Source of the DNA: Podospora pseudoanserina
Lineage: Eukaryota > Ascomycota > Sordariomycetes > Sordariales > Podosporaceae
Direction: 5' to 3'
Assembly: GCF_035222485.1 (NCBI RefSeq)
Contig: NC_085924.1
Span: 3,038,001-3,102,000 of the forward strand
DNA length: 64,000 nt
Position 1 is the first letter of the stretch. Each line of letters begins with the position of its first letter. Under the pieces are notes generated by a model. It was not told the origin of the DNA, did not search any database, and worked only from the letters and a program-made list of their open reading frames with translations. A program made the position numbers and the translations under genes. Positions 22,425 through 32,945 of this stretch are shown in pieces.

Positions 22425-23310
22425 GGTCAGCGAAGGTATCCCTTACTTCTCATGGCAAAGAACCCTTACTCACCGCCTGGCTGCGCCTGTTGCGCTTTGA
22501 TCTTCCTCCTTTTGTCATGATTCTTCGACTTTCGGAGCCACCTTGTTGCTGTTGTTGGCAGGGATCGCAGTCGAAGATTTTGCTTCAAGACGGAAAGTGG
22601 TCGGAAAATACTGGGACAAAGCTCCTGTCTCTCCATGGGGTGGTGTACCTACCTACCCTTAAACATTTTCGGGAGGGTGCATTTCGCCAACGTGCCTGAT
22701 TGGGGTCAGGATAAGGGAACTCAAATGCAGCTGATAGCAGAGCAACCTGTACCAACGGCATTTCTCACCGCCCGGAGCAGCTGGTGCCAACACCGTCCCC
22801 CGCCAGAGGTGTCCTGAATACCAGAGCGCACTGGAATTAGGCTCTTGGCCCAACCTGACAGGGGGCCATCAAGACCACTCAGCAGGTTGATTCTGACGCC
22901 ACCTAGCCTTTACACTTCTGGACCAGATGCCTCTAACCTCGGGAGTCCCCGAGTCATTAAAATCGCCCGTTGAGATGGATCTGACGAACAGCATGGTTTC
23001 TTGAGAACAACAATCCACTTGAATGTTGGAAATACAGTTGAGAGCGACGGTCCTAGCATTGAAAACAGTCAAAGTGTTAGAGTCTATGTGGGCGGCTAAA
23101 CCCCGGCGCTCATCGCCATTCCTCCCCTTTTCTGCTCCACCCCGGACTCCACCATCAACCACATCTCTCAGAAAGAAATCCCCTCAGAATCAGAAAAGAA
23201 GAAGGCTGGTTGACATCTTGTTCAGGTAAATAGAGCAATTTTCACTACTAGACAGGAAGGACCATCCGACTCATAGAAACGGGCTGCCTAGTACAACCAC
23301 TTGATCAGAC
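22425..23310. other. Intergenic region, nothing recognised
   Basis: About 890 bases between the RNase H-like remnant and the stop of the SDR at 23311. ORFs here are short and inconsistent. No RNA gene or repeat was recognised. Confidence 0.4.
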
Positions 23311-24278
23311 TCAATCTTTGTGAACCTTGTTACAGATGTCCCCAAAAACGTCCAGGGCATGCTGATACCCCCCGATAACCTCCCTGAGTCTTTTATCGAG
23401 GTCTCTTCCCAGAGGCAACATTCGTTCCTTTTCTTTTCCAAAACCCACCCCCTCACCAACAATAACATCATAGACTGCCTTGGCAGCTTTCTTTGAATCA
23501 CCATCTGCCACAGTGGCCAACTTGCCTCCAGCCAGGGTCTTGGTAATTTGGTCGGCCACTGACCCAACATATTCAGTAGGCACATCCCCCTGCCGATATT
23601 GTCTTGCAGCCCTGGCGTTGTCGCCTATAGATGTATGATCAAAAGCTCCCAACTGAACCGTCAATACTCTAACACCTAACGGCGCAACCTCTGTAGCGAG
23701 AACCTTGGAGAATCCTGTTGTGGCAATCAGCTTGCTTTCGTTCGTACCTTCATTGCACCTGATATAGTCTCACCATCCAGCGCCGCCTTAGCAGCCGCAT
23801 AGCCAGCCATGCTCTCTCTTCCTTCCAACCCAGCCCCACTACTCATATTCACAATCACACCCTTCTTCCGCTGTCTCATGAACGGAAGAACAAGCCGTGC
23901 AAGACGAGTGGGACCAAAGTACATTGTGTCCATCATCTCTTTCAACTCGTCTTCTTCCAGCAGCTCCGCAGGGCCAAGGATGCAGAAGCCAGCATTGTTG
24001 ACCAGTACATCAATGGCGGTACCGTTGGAGGTTTCCAGGTCGTTGATGAGCTCGTGGCATCTCACTGGGTCGTCGACATCGAGTTCCAGCCACTGACGGG
24101 TTCCGGCACCGGGGTGGGAAAGAATCTCGTCGACGACTTCGCGAGTTCTCGAGGGAGAACGGGAGGTGGCGATGAGGTTGTGGCCTTGGTCAAGGACAAG
24201 CCTGGAGAGCAGAAGACCAAAACCTGAGGAACAACCAGTGATGAGGAAGGTCAAAGGTTGTTGCGGAGAGCTGGTCAT
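23311..24278 (-). CDS. Short-chain dehydrogenase/reductase (second SDR)
   Basis: Two exons, 24278-23748 and 23703-23311, in phase 0, give 307 residues. The 44-bp intron is near the lower limit for fungi but keeps frame and restores the family pattern AMK-VLATEVAPLGVRVL. The cofactor loop TGCSSGFG lies about 12-20 residues from the start, followed by the NNAG motif VLVNNAGF, Ser in NMSSGAG and catalytic YAAAK. This GCSSGFG subgroup contains many fungal NADP-dependent dehydrogenases acting on small carbonyl compounds. The frame is open 32 codons further upstream, but MTSSPQQP is the start that fits the family. No obvious partner gene is nearby. Confidence 0.87.
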
Positions 24279-24759
24279 TGTTGAGGCCGTTATCGCTGAG
24301 TGAATGAAAGCAGCCGCTGCCCACAATGCGCGGGGGCGAGGGTCCAAACCCTTTTCTGTTCTTAACTTTTTCACCCCTTGGCGGACTTAGCCGGTGATGA
24401 CCTTCTTATATCCGGATGAACTTTTCTTGCTGTCGATTTTCAGATCAGCTTTTCAATGCCCTTCTCTCGCGCGGTTGGGTATGGTGGGGCGGTTAGGAGT
24501 TATTGCCGAAGACAAATGCGAGACGATGCGAAAGGTGGCACAGTGCCATTCAGAGTCGCGCGGCTTGACATCATATCATCCACCCATCTCACTTGGGAAG
24601 CCATATCCATATACAGGAAGGTATGGAATTGATGTAAAGGCAAAAGGAAAGCCATAATATCTACAATACAATGGCTATCTGAAACCGTTACTAAGCCATT
24701 AAAAGACTTCTTGAGTGCCTGAAGCGAAAAAAAACCCCGGGTACAGAAAGGAGAATAGC

Positions 24760-24885
24760 CGTGGTGAGATTCAAACTCGCAACTTTCCAAGCACAATTAC
24801 TTTAGTCATGCTAGAGCAAATGCCGTAGCTCAGAATTCTATACCACTTGACCACCATACCACTTGACCATCGAGCCATTTCTCCT
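24760..24885 (-). other. tRNA-like remnant or tRNA-derived repeat
   Basis: On the minus strand there are two tandem A-box-like copies (TGGTCAAGTGG, matching TRGYNNARNNGG) at about 24840-24870. Farther on, at about 24775-24790, is a B-box/T-arm-like GAGTTTGAATCTC. The outer ends GGAGAA and TTCTCC can pair. No full cloverleaf with an anticodon arm could be drawn, the T-arm has a mismatch and the D-arm is doubled. It is probably a tRNA pseudogene or tRNA-derived element, not a working tRNA. Confidence 0.3.
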
Positions 24886-25468
24886 ATTGTTAGTTGTTTG
24901 CCAGGGTTTGTTTATTAAGCCCAGCCTGCTTTCGAGAATAAACCCAGTTTGGAGAGGGGAGCAGAGCTGGTGAGAGACTTTACGCCTTCAAACTGCGACC
25001 GGGAATACCCATCGGCTTGATTACCTGTAGACATAGCACTTAAGACTGCCAGTGTGCGCCTGTACCTATTATTAGATAGATTCGCGACACCCGCTTCGCG
25101 GGGGGCCGCTTTCGGCGAAAAACGCAACAATAACAACAACATGCTCTCGGGAATAGAGCTATAAATGAAAGAAAAGATGAATGGTAACTATAGGTTAAGA
25201 GGAATGAAATACTATAGGGGAGTTATTATTGGAACTGCTGTCAAATAATACATATGTTCTTTTTGGAATAAAAAAAAGAAAACGACCACTCAACCGGCGA
25301 CCCTTGCACAGTGATGCTGCTCAAATTGAGGCTCGCAACCATTTCATACTCAGGATCACTAGTGAACCTCTTTCTTCGCACTGGCATTTCCAAACGTAAC
25401 ATGGGGTACATTCAAAGCTCGCATTAACTCTCATCACCATCGCCGCCCAGATACCTATCTACAAGCCA
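24886..25468. other. Intergenic region with AT-rich patches
   Basis: Contains a short CAA/AAC-type microsatellite (about 25122-25142) and an AT-rich stretch at 25150-25280. No gene supported. Confidence 0.4.
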
Positions 25469-26725
25469 CTACAAAGAAATCACCTTCGGAAACATTTGTA
25501 TACAGGTCCCCCGATTAATGTCCTCCCCCAACCCAGCCGACATCCACATCTGCTGCCCGCACCACAAAATGTTTTTCCGCCCAGCAACCGAGAGGGTCAA
25601 CTCGCCCGTCAACGAGTTGATACATCCCTTGATCTTTGAAATGGCAGCTCCGCCTGCAATCTGCGCATCCACCGACGTAGCAGTGTTGACCTGCGGCCAG
25701 TTGCTCCCTGGAGACGCCGTGCTCATGTACGCCTTGTAGGAATAAGTGTAAGGAGGGACGTTGTACGCCAGACCGAGGTAGCCATTCTGATCGATCGACC
25801 ATATATATTTATTTTGAACGCTGGCGGCTGTGGAGCTGCTAGATCCTTGCCAGTTGATGCCGCCAGTGAGGCCGTTGAGGAGGTTGGCGTAGATGTAGTA
25901 TACGGGAGTGGTGCCTGCCTCGAAAGCAAAGGCTTTGAAGACTTGGGGGCCGGGCTTGCAGCTTGCTTGTGGGGAGACGGTCTCGACGATGGTTTGGGTG
26001 ATTGTGACGGTCGAGGGGGTGTCTACTGTCAAGGTGGAGGAGACAGTGTCGGTGACCAGCGCGGTGCTTGTCTCGGTGTCGGTCACGGTGGTGACGGCGG
26101 ACTCAACGACGGTGGTGGTAATGGAGATCGTGGTGGGAACGGAGATGATGGCCGCTGTGTCGGTGAAAGTGGAGGTCAGAGTGGTGGCTGACAGGCCTTC
26201 GGCGGTGATGGTGGTTGCCGTAACGCCCGCGCATTTGCACGCCTTGACGTACTTCTCCCACGAAGGGCAGTTTGCCGTGGCATATGAGGGCATGGAGGGA
26301 GACAGCTCGGTCTCGGCAGCACGAGCATAGATGCGAGTCGACGCCGGAGCGACCGTGGTGGTTAAGGTCTGAAGGCTGGTGTCGGTTGCCACAATGGTTT
26401 GGGTGACGGTGACCACAACCGTCTCGGTGTCGGCCGTTGTGGTAATACCAACGGTTTGCAGTTCTGTCTCTGTTACAAGAATGGATGTCACCGATTCAGT
26501 GAAAACGACCGTCTCAACCCAGCTCATTGTAGGAACTTCGGTCACCGTTTCGGTCACTGTGCTGGCCTCTGGCGTGATGGTGACAGCAAGAAGCGACAAG
26601 CAATCCTGCGGGCCATCGAACAGAGGATTGGTGATGTCTTGCAAACATTTGTTTGACCGACAGCATCCAGCAGATGTTAGCTGCAGCCAGCCGAAAGCCG
26701 ATAAGAGGGCAACTCCCCGCTTCAT
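25469..26725 (-). CDS. Secreted Thr/Val-rich cell-surface protein
   Basis: A single exon of 418 residues. ATG at 26725 gives a good signal peptide, MKRGVALLSAFGWLQLTSAG, followed at once by a Cys cluster (CCRSNKCLQD...QDC). Residues about 45-300 are built of Thr/Val/Ser/Glu repeats of the type TVTETVTEVP and VTVTQTIVAT, expected to be heavily O-glycosylated. A central small Cys segment (NCPSWEKYVKACKCAG) interrupts them. The C-terminal 150 residues form a separate domain rich in Tyr, Asn and Gly (VYYIYANLLNGLTGGI; YLGLAYNVPPYTYSYK). No GPI signal is seen. A wall-associated or secreted adhesin-like role is inferred from composition. The C-terminal domain was not recognised. Confidence 0.8.
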   Translation of the reverse strand: MKRGVALLSAFGWLQLTSAGCCRSNKCLQDITNPLFDGPQDCLSLLAVTITPEASTVTETVTEVPTMSWVETVVFTESVTSILVTETELQTVGITTTADTETVVVTVTQTIVATDTSLQTLTTTVAPASTRIYARAAETELSPSMPSYATANCPSWEKYVKACKCAGVTATTITAEGLSATTLTSTFTDTAAIISVPTTISITTTVVESAVTTVTDTETSTALVTDTVSSTLTVDTPSTVTITQTIVETVSPQASCKPGPQVFKAFAFEAGTTPVYYIYANLLNGLTGGINWQGSSSSTAASVQNKYIWSIDQNGYLGLAYNVPPYTYSYKAYMSTASPGSNWPQVNTATSVDAQIAGGAAISKIKGCINSLTGELTLSVAGRKNILWCGQQMWMSAGLGEDINRGTCIQMFPKVISL

Positions 26726-28662
26726 GGTTGCTGTCGTTGCGGCAAAGTAAACGAATGACTTGAGTGAGAATGCTGGCAAAAGAGTGTGAGAGATGGTCGA
26801 GGGCCATCAAGAAGAAAAGGGACAGTCGGCTCTTTAAAACCCCATTCTCCGGGCCCCGACTGCAGGGTTGGATTTGACCCCTATCAAGTTGAAGTCAAGA
26901 ACATTGTTTGGCGATCTAGAACGTGGCGTGGCTCAATTATTGCTGGGGTCTAATTTCCCGGGACAGGGCTGGAAGGCTCAATAGCGCTTTTTGGCATCCC
27001 AAAACGGTTAGTTGATGCCGTTGTCGCGTCGTCCAACAAAGCTGAAGACCTGAAGCCCTGCTGTATTATCTCCACTTTTATTTTCAGCTGTCGAAGTCCT
27101 TTGCAACGTGGTATGGGCCAACAACATTGATGCTGCAGCCTTGCTTGGTTGTTTCTTTTTTTCTCAGCCGAACTGTTCCCACTGCAAGCCAGCAACAGGG
27201 TGATAAGCACAAGCTCACACTTTTCCAAAAAGCAAGTATCCCCCCTAACCTCCCTTCCAGGCCTATTGGCTATCTTTCAAGGCCCATTAACCATCTTTGG
27301 AGAGGTATTAATCCTCTTTAAAGGCACCTTGATTATCCCTCGAGGCCCATTGATAGATGTTTCGAGGCCTGTTGGCGATGTCTCAAAGACTCGAGATTGG
27401 GTCCATCCACACCTAGACACTATCACACCATTGGGATTTGCTATCCACTGCACCCACAGGGACTTCTCCGGTTTTGCACATCCTGTTGCCCCCCTGTTCA
27501 ATGTTGTATGTAGTTGGGAGGCTTAACATCAGCGGGATAAATAGGTATAGTTACCATATGCCACCCAGATGATGAATTCCATGCTACTTGTATTGGCCAA
27601 GTACAATCCTGCATTTCTTTCAGGCCTGAACAGAATCAATGTTTCTGTGTTTTGTCTAATACCTTATCACTCATTCTGTCCACAGCCATTGGGTTACGCT
27701 TGAGCAGGTCCCCCACCCAGCCAGTGGGCAGATAGGTGCCCTCGATGATTATTGTTCGGTTAGAAAGTCATTGGCTGGCATACGTGTTCTCCGTGATAAT
27801 CCCACGATGTTCCTCCCTTTGAGTACTCTTGTGGGGTTCTCATACTTCTCATTCAGGGGCTAAGAGGCCGGGTTGAGTGTATCTATTCAGTGAAGCATTT
27901 CCTGCGCTGATGGGAATGTGTGTTTAGTGGATGTCTCAATGGCTGAATGAAGCCGTCATTATGTACTAACAAAGAGGCGACATTGATTGCCCAGACCCTT
28001 CGTCGTACATGCATTGGGTCGCTGCAAACAAAAGACCAATTATCCAACAGACATCCCTTTTACCTTGGGAGATAGCTACCATCGTGAACCTCCCTACTCT
28101 TGCAGCCTGTTGATTTCTTTGGCGACCAAGACACCAAGAGTCGTCAGCTGCCGGCAACAAGGCCGTCCGTCTCTATCCTTCCCAACTGCCAACCAATCGG
28201 CTTCCTGCCACGCACCAAGGAGCCAAGTAAGCGGGACATCATTGCTTGTCTTCGGATCATTCCGAAGCGCTGACAGATTTGCCGAGAATCATGTCGCCAA
28301 ACTGTAGGAGGACGCAACCCCACAATACCCGAGAAGTTGCCCCCATTCTGCCGATAGGTCAAGACATACAACATGCCAAATTATTAATCTGAATAGAGTG
28401 CCAACCTCCATCGAGATATGATGTTCGCTATGCTCGGTTGGTTGGACCGAGGCGTGACTGTAAAAGCAGTCTAATTTTGGGCTGCAATTTGCTGGTGGTG
28501 TGGCAAGGCATTTCTCCCCCTATAAAGTCGTCGTGTTGCACAACACTGACGAGGAAGAATATGAAAGGGCTCCTGCGTCGAAACCGGTTTGCAGTCCTTT
28601 CTGCCTTTCTCTCCATCGCCCTTGCCCTTCTGAGCCCAAACTAAGTTCCATCCTCGTCCACC
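26726..28662. other. Long intergenic region with a 21-bp array
   Basis: Almost 2 kb between divergent secreted-protein genes. Apart from the tandem array at 27259-27385, I see no gene. ORFs such as 27149-27526 owe their openness to the array itself. The final 150 bases before 28663 presumably hold the DUF1996 gene promoter. Confidence 0.45.
27259..27385 (-). repeat. 21-bp tandem array, copy 2 (reverse orientation)
   Basis: Six consecutive units, five of 21 bases and one of 22, starting at 27259, 27280, 27301, 27322, 27343 and 27365. On the plus strand each begins AGGC or similar and continues as NATCTTT, which is the reverse complement of the unit at 59872-59986. It lies upstream of both flanking secreted-protein genes. 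Confidence 0.8.
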
Positions 28663-30178
28663 ATGCATTGGAAAGCCCTTGCCCTGGCAGCGGCCGTCAA
28701 CGGTCAAGGCTTGAACGGCCTCAACCACTTACGGTTCGGGTGCTCCCAACTCACCGTCGAGCGTCTGGATCCTCTTGTCAACCCAGGAGAGTTCCCGACG
28801 CCACATATGCATCAGATTATCGGCGGTAACGCGTTTGTAAATCTTTCCGAGATCTAAGGTTTGGTACAAGGATGCTAATGTGTGTATAACAGAACGCGTC
28901 CATGCCCTACAATACCGACATCGCGAATTTGGCAACCTGCACAACTTGCGGCCCGGCAGATGACTTCTCCAACTACTGGACCGCCAACGTGTACTTCCGG
29001 GCGAGAAATGGTAGCTACAAGCGCGTCCCGCAGGCGCCCAACCGGTATTTGTGTCTGGTGTTGTGTGGTGGTTGGTGTCACATCAACTGACTTTCTCCCA
29101 GCTTCCTGTTTAATGATCGTTTTACCACCCAAATTACAGGCGGAGCCGTAGTTTATTATGTCCTGGCTCCCGTTTCTTTGTCACTCTTCACTTATCCTTT
29201 CTCAGGCGGTTCTGGCCATCCAGAACGCACCTTTTTTGGGGGGGGCATACCCTAGCCCTAGCCCTCACTGTGGGCCAAGTTCGATGTTCTTGTTTCCCTG
29301 GCAATGGAGAGATTGAATCTGTATTATACCTCATAAGCTCATACTAACAAAAACCAGATTGCTCCCCGGGCCAAGACTGTGACTGCATTCAAGCCTGTAA
29401 GATGTCCTCAGAATGGCCAATAACTCCTGCTAACACAGAAAACAGGGTTTCAGAATGTTTGTTGGCGACGTAAATCGACGAGAACCGAAGTAAGCAGTTC
29501 AGTATGACCTTTGAGAACTTCTATTTTAACAACATGGCAGATACAAAATGCAGAGCTGCTTCCGATGCTACAGCGGGCCCAACTTCGGCGGCGATGACAT
29601 GGCGCCGTGCGCTGATTCCCGCCTCGACTTTGAAGGCTTCCCGACTGGTCCCTGTCTCGGTGGTATAAGGTCCAACGTGCTGTACCCAACGTATGCCTCT
29701 TGTGGGTCCTTAACACACACATGTGCTGATTCTCCACAGATGCTGGGACGGGAAGAACCTCGACACGCCCAACCACAAGGATCACGTCGCATATCCCACC
29801 TCCGGCCCCTCCAACTTCCTGTCCACCGGAAACTGCCCTGCCAGTCACCCCGTCAAAATTCCCCAGCTCATGCTTGAGATTGTTTGGGACACGACCAAGT
29901 TCAACAACAAGGCTGAGTGGCCAGCCGATGGCTCACAGCCGTTTGTGTTGTCGACGGGTGACAAGACGGGGTACGGCCAGCACGGCGACTACGTCTTTGG
30001 GTGGAAGGGCGATGCGCTCCAGCGGGCCATGGATGCCAATGGTTGTTTCAGCGCCACTTGCGGAAACCAGAAGAGCCAGGATATTGCGACGGCGAACAAG
30101 TGCCAGATCAAGAAGACGGTCCGTGAGGATGTCGAAGGTTGGTTTAATAGCCTTCCAGGTAGCCCAATGGCAGCTTGA
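28663..30178 (+). CDS. Secreted DUF1996-domain protein
   Basis: Seven exons (28663-28836, 28893-29044, 29102-29159, 29358-29396, 29446-29489, 29541-29690, 29740-30178) give 351 residues. A signal peptide (MHWKALALAAAVNGQG) precedes the DUF1996 hallmarks: LRFGCSQLTVERLDP, PHMHQIIGGNAF, CTTCGPADDFSNYWTA, FKPGFRMFVGD, CWDGKNLDTPNHKDHVAYP, CPASHPVKIPQLML and YGQHGDYVFGWKGDALQRA. Intron 3 is the least certain: the best reading keeps AVVYY joined to IAPRAK but uses an unusual GTCCTG donor and a 198-bp intron. The family is widespread in fungi, secreted or wall-bound, sometimes with WSC domains. Its biochemical function is not established as far as I know. No WSC domain is present here. Confidence 0.85.
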
Positions 30179-30879
30179 GATGGCGAGGGAGGCTTGCGGT
30201 GGGCGTTGTTTGTCGGTGGCGGAGAGAACGGAGAGGACGGCAATCAACAGTGTGGGGAGTAGGGTAATCTCGTATTGTGACTTGATTAATTCTCTGACGC
30301 TAGGCCAGCGTGTGATAAGCTCTGAGTGGGAAAGTCGTGTGCCGTGTGTTGTGTCATTGCTTCAGCTTTGTCCGCGTCTGCCGTTTTGTGCCAGCTGTGT
30401 CTCCGTGTCTGAGCAGGGGAGCCTGCGGGATCCGCCTTACTCCCCGCGGCTGAAATGAATCAGCCAATCACGCGTCACGAGGTCGCTAAAAACGGCAGGT
30501 CCGTGCATTGACCACAAGCGTGTCATCCACAATCCCCAGCTTCACCTTCCACGGGACTGAGCTCGGTAAGACGCTTCCGACGTGGAAGGCTACTCGAATC
30601 ATGGGTTGCACCAAGTTAGAACGAACATGGCCCACCACAGGCCCTGTCACCATAGGAGCGCGCCATATAAAGCTCATGAGTAGCAGGGAAGTGAACACAT
30701 CGCCGGACTTTACGGGTAGTTGAGTTCCTGGCAGTGATGGAGTTGTTGGATGCTGGACGACATAGCGATCTGGAAATGCTCAAGTAACAGGATATTTCTT
30801 GGTTCTCCTCGGTCCATCCCCCAAGAATTAATCCAAGCCCCATTGAAGAAGGCATGACACGTCTATTGTCTGTGTTGTA

Positions 30880-30942
30880 AGGCCAGTACGCTATCTCTTT
30901 GGGTCTTTCAACTATCATTCAAGGCCTGTTGACTATCCTTCA
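30880..30942 (-). repeat. 21-bp tandem array, copy 3 (reverse orientation)
   Basis: Exactly three 21-base units, at 30880-30900, 30901-30921 and 30922-30942, of the same type as 27259-27385. Directly after it, at 30954-30969, is a short telomere-like TTAACCCTAACCCTCC. The array lies in the roughly 950-bp spacer between the convergent DUF1996 and tyrosinase genes, in which no other gene is supported. Confidence 0.78.
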
Positions 30943-31125
30943 AGTCATGGGATTTAACCCTAACCCTCCACAACCCACGAGCTACAATTGTCTTTGACTA
31001 TCTCTGAACGCCTCCAAGTCTAACACCATCCCCCATCTTCGTATCAAGATGGAACATAAGTTACGTGAATCGATTCTGTCTCCGTGTTGACGCCTACAAA
31101 CCCCCCACCTCCCCCGCCCCCAACT

Positions 31126-32945
31126 TTACTCATAAATGTAACAGAACTTGCCCATCAACCCACCCATTGTGCTCATCAGCTCCCTCACCTCGACATCGGG
31201 CGCCAACACACCCAGCCCGCTCAGGTCGTCAAGGGTTCCGTTGGCAGATGGTGGGAAGTTTGACATGGTTCTCGTGTGACTGACCTCTTTGAGTCTCTTC
31301 TCCAAGTTCTGACAATATCGTATTAGTTACTTGTTCCAAGTTCATAAAGGATTTATAGACGGTAGTTAGACATACTTGGATTTGCCAGATCCACCAAACA
31401 CGGTCAATCATGGTGTGATGAAGCCAAAAGGCGGGATCACCCGGGCTGGTATAAAAGTCCTGTTCCAAGGTCCGTCAGCATCTCCAGGCAATAAGCGCAA
31501 TCGAAGGCAGTTCCTCACCCCTCCGGGATCCCCCCCGACAGTGTAGTGCCCCCCCTGTTGTTTCTCAAACGTTAGCTCGGTTGATTGGGATCAGAGTCTT
31601 TGGTGAAAACATGAAAAAAATCAAGAAAAAGGAGAAAAAGAAGAAATGTGGCATCGGCGTAGCACAAATTGGTATATCACTAGCTCGACCCGCTGTAAAA
31701 GACTCAAAGAAAGGTCTTACAGCATGGATTCCCCATTTCCCTTGAGGAAATTGACCCTAGTACATCAAATCAGCCACATATCGTCCCAACTGTCAAAGGT
31801 CGTCTTACCTCCATCACTGTCTGAAACCAATGAGTATCGTTGTTCTTGGTGATGACGTCGTAGACGTCCTTTGCGGATGTTACAGCAGCTGAGTTCTTAT
31901 TGATGTCGCGGCGCAGACATCTAGGATTGTAGCCGAGCCCATCGGCACGGGGGTTGCGTGTCAGCTGTAAGATAGGGGCAATTGGACCTAAATTGACGGT
32001 CATACTGAGCAAGCGAGGTCAGCATGGCTGTTATTGCTTCATGGGTGTTGTACCATCTCAGTCCGACACCGGAACACCAAAGGATGGTACAGACATACTT
32101 CTTGAAAGGCCCAGTTGTGACACAACCACCTCCGTCGGCTGGGGGAATGCGGTCATATGGCCTAGGGGCGCTTCGTACCAGGGTAAGGTAAGCTACTAGT
32201 CAAATAATTCCAATAGCGGGAGATAACAAACCCTGGGATCATGATGCCATTGTAGTTGGCTTTGGCGCCGTTGCCTCCCATGCTGCCTTCAGAACCGTCG
32301 AAGAGAGGGGAGTTTGCAGGGTCTTTGTGGTAGCGATCCCAGTTCCAATACTTGAAAGTTGAGTGTCAATGATCGGTAGTGTAAAGGGGGACAGGAAGGG
32401 TGAAAATCACATACCGGTTGATATCCCTTGTATCCACACTCGTTGCGAAGGGCTTGCTCGTAGTGCCATACGTAATAGCGGTGCCAGGGTAAGAAGAAGG
32501 TCTGCGTACGGGTTAGAGATGAGCACAGGATATGTATTAGAAGTATAGACTCGTACGGATCCGTGGTTTCTCGGCGTCTGCTGGACGTGGACGACGATGT
32601 AATCATCGAACCGGCTCTTTGCTCCGGGGGCGGCAGAGGAGGTTAAGGCTGGCTTGGACATCAAACAGAGGACAGCATTGGTGTACTCCTTTCTCTGGGC
32701 GAGGGTCAAATCCATCCTGCAATTGTCAGCCTTTGCTGGGACGAGATATCATCAGCATGGCACCGCTACACTCACCATTCCTTTCTCCTCACTGCCGTCT
32801 CCAAAGTGCAGTTGCCCTGGGGATTCTTTGCCAGCCACTCCTTCACCTTTGGCAGACTAGCGGCAGCAAGTTGATCGACAACATCAGGGGGGTATGTCTG
32901 CGCAGCCACCAGGCTGGCAAGAAAGGTGGTTGTCCAAAGAAGCAT
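31126..32945 (-). CDS. Secreted tyrosinase (type-3 copper monooxygenase)
   Basis: Ten exons on the minus strand (32945-32776, 32716-32557, 32501-32415, 32350-32232, 32161-32099, 32004-31809, 31756-31721, 31554-31519, 31459-31376, 31308-31126) splice in phase to 377 residues with a signal peptide (MLLWTTTFLASLVAA). The CuA site shows YIVVHVQQTPRNHGS and FLPWHRYYVWHYE, followed by CGYKGYQPYWNWDR. The CuB site shows GIHAGGHYTVGG and DPAFWLHHTMIDRVWW. All six copper histidines are therefore present. Residues IPPADGGGCVTTGPF and NLEKRLKEVSHTRT fit secreted short tyrosinases. It should oxidise phenols to quinones outside the cell. Two adjacent 36-nt microexons encode part of CuB. Confidence 0.92.

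Noticed and set aside
27149-27526. 125-codon plus-strand ORF
   Set aside because: Its length is due to the 21-bp array, whose period is a multiple of three and keeps a frame open.
28900-30178. Lytic polysaccharide monooxygenase
   Set aside because: The secreted protein shows DUF1996 signatures (CSQL, HQIIGGNAF, CWDGKNLD) and lacks the N-terminal mature His of LPMOs.
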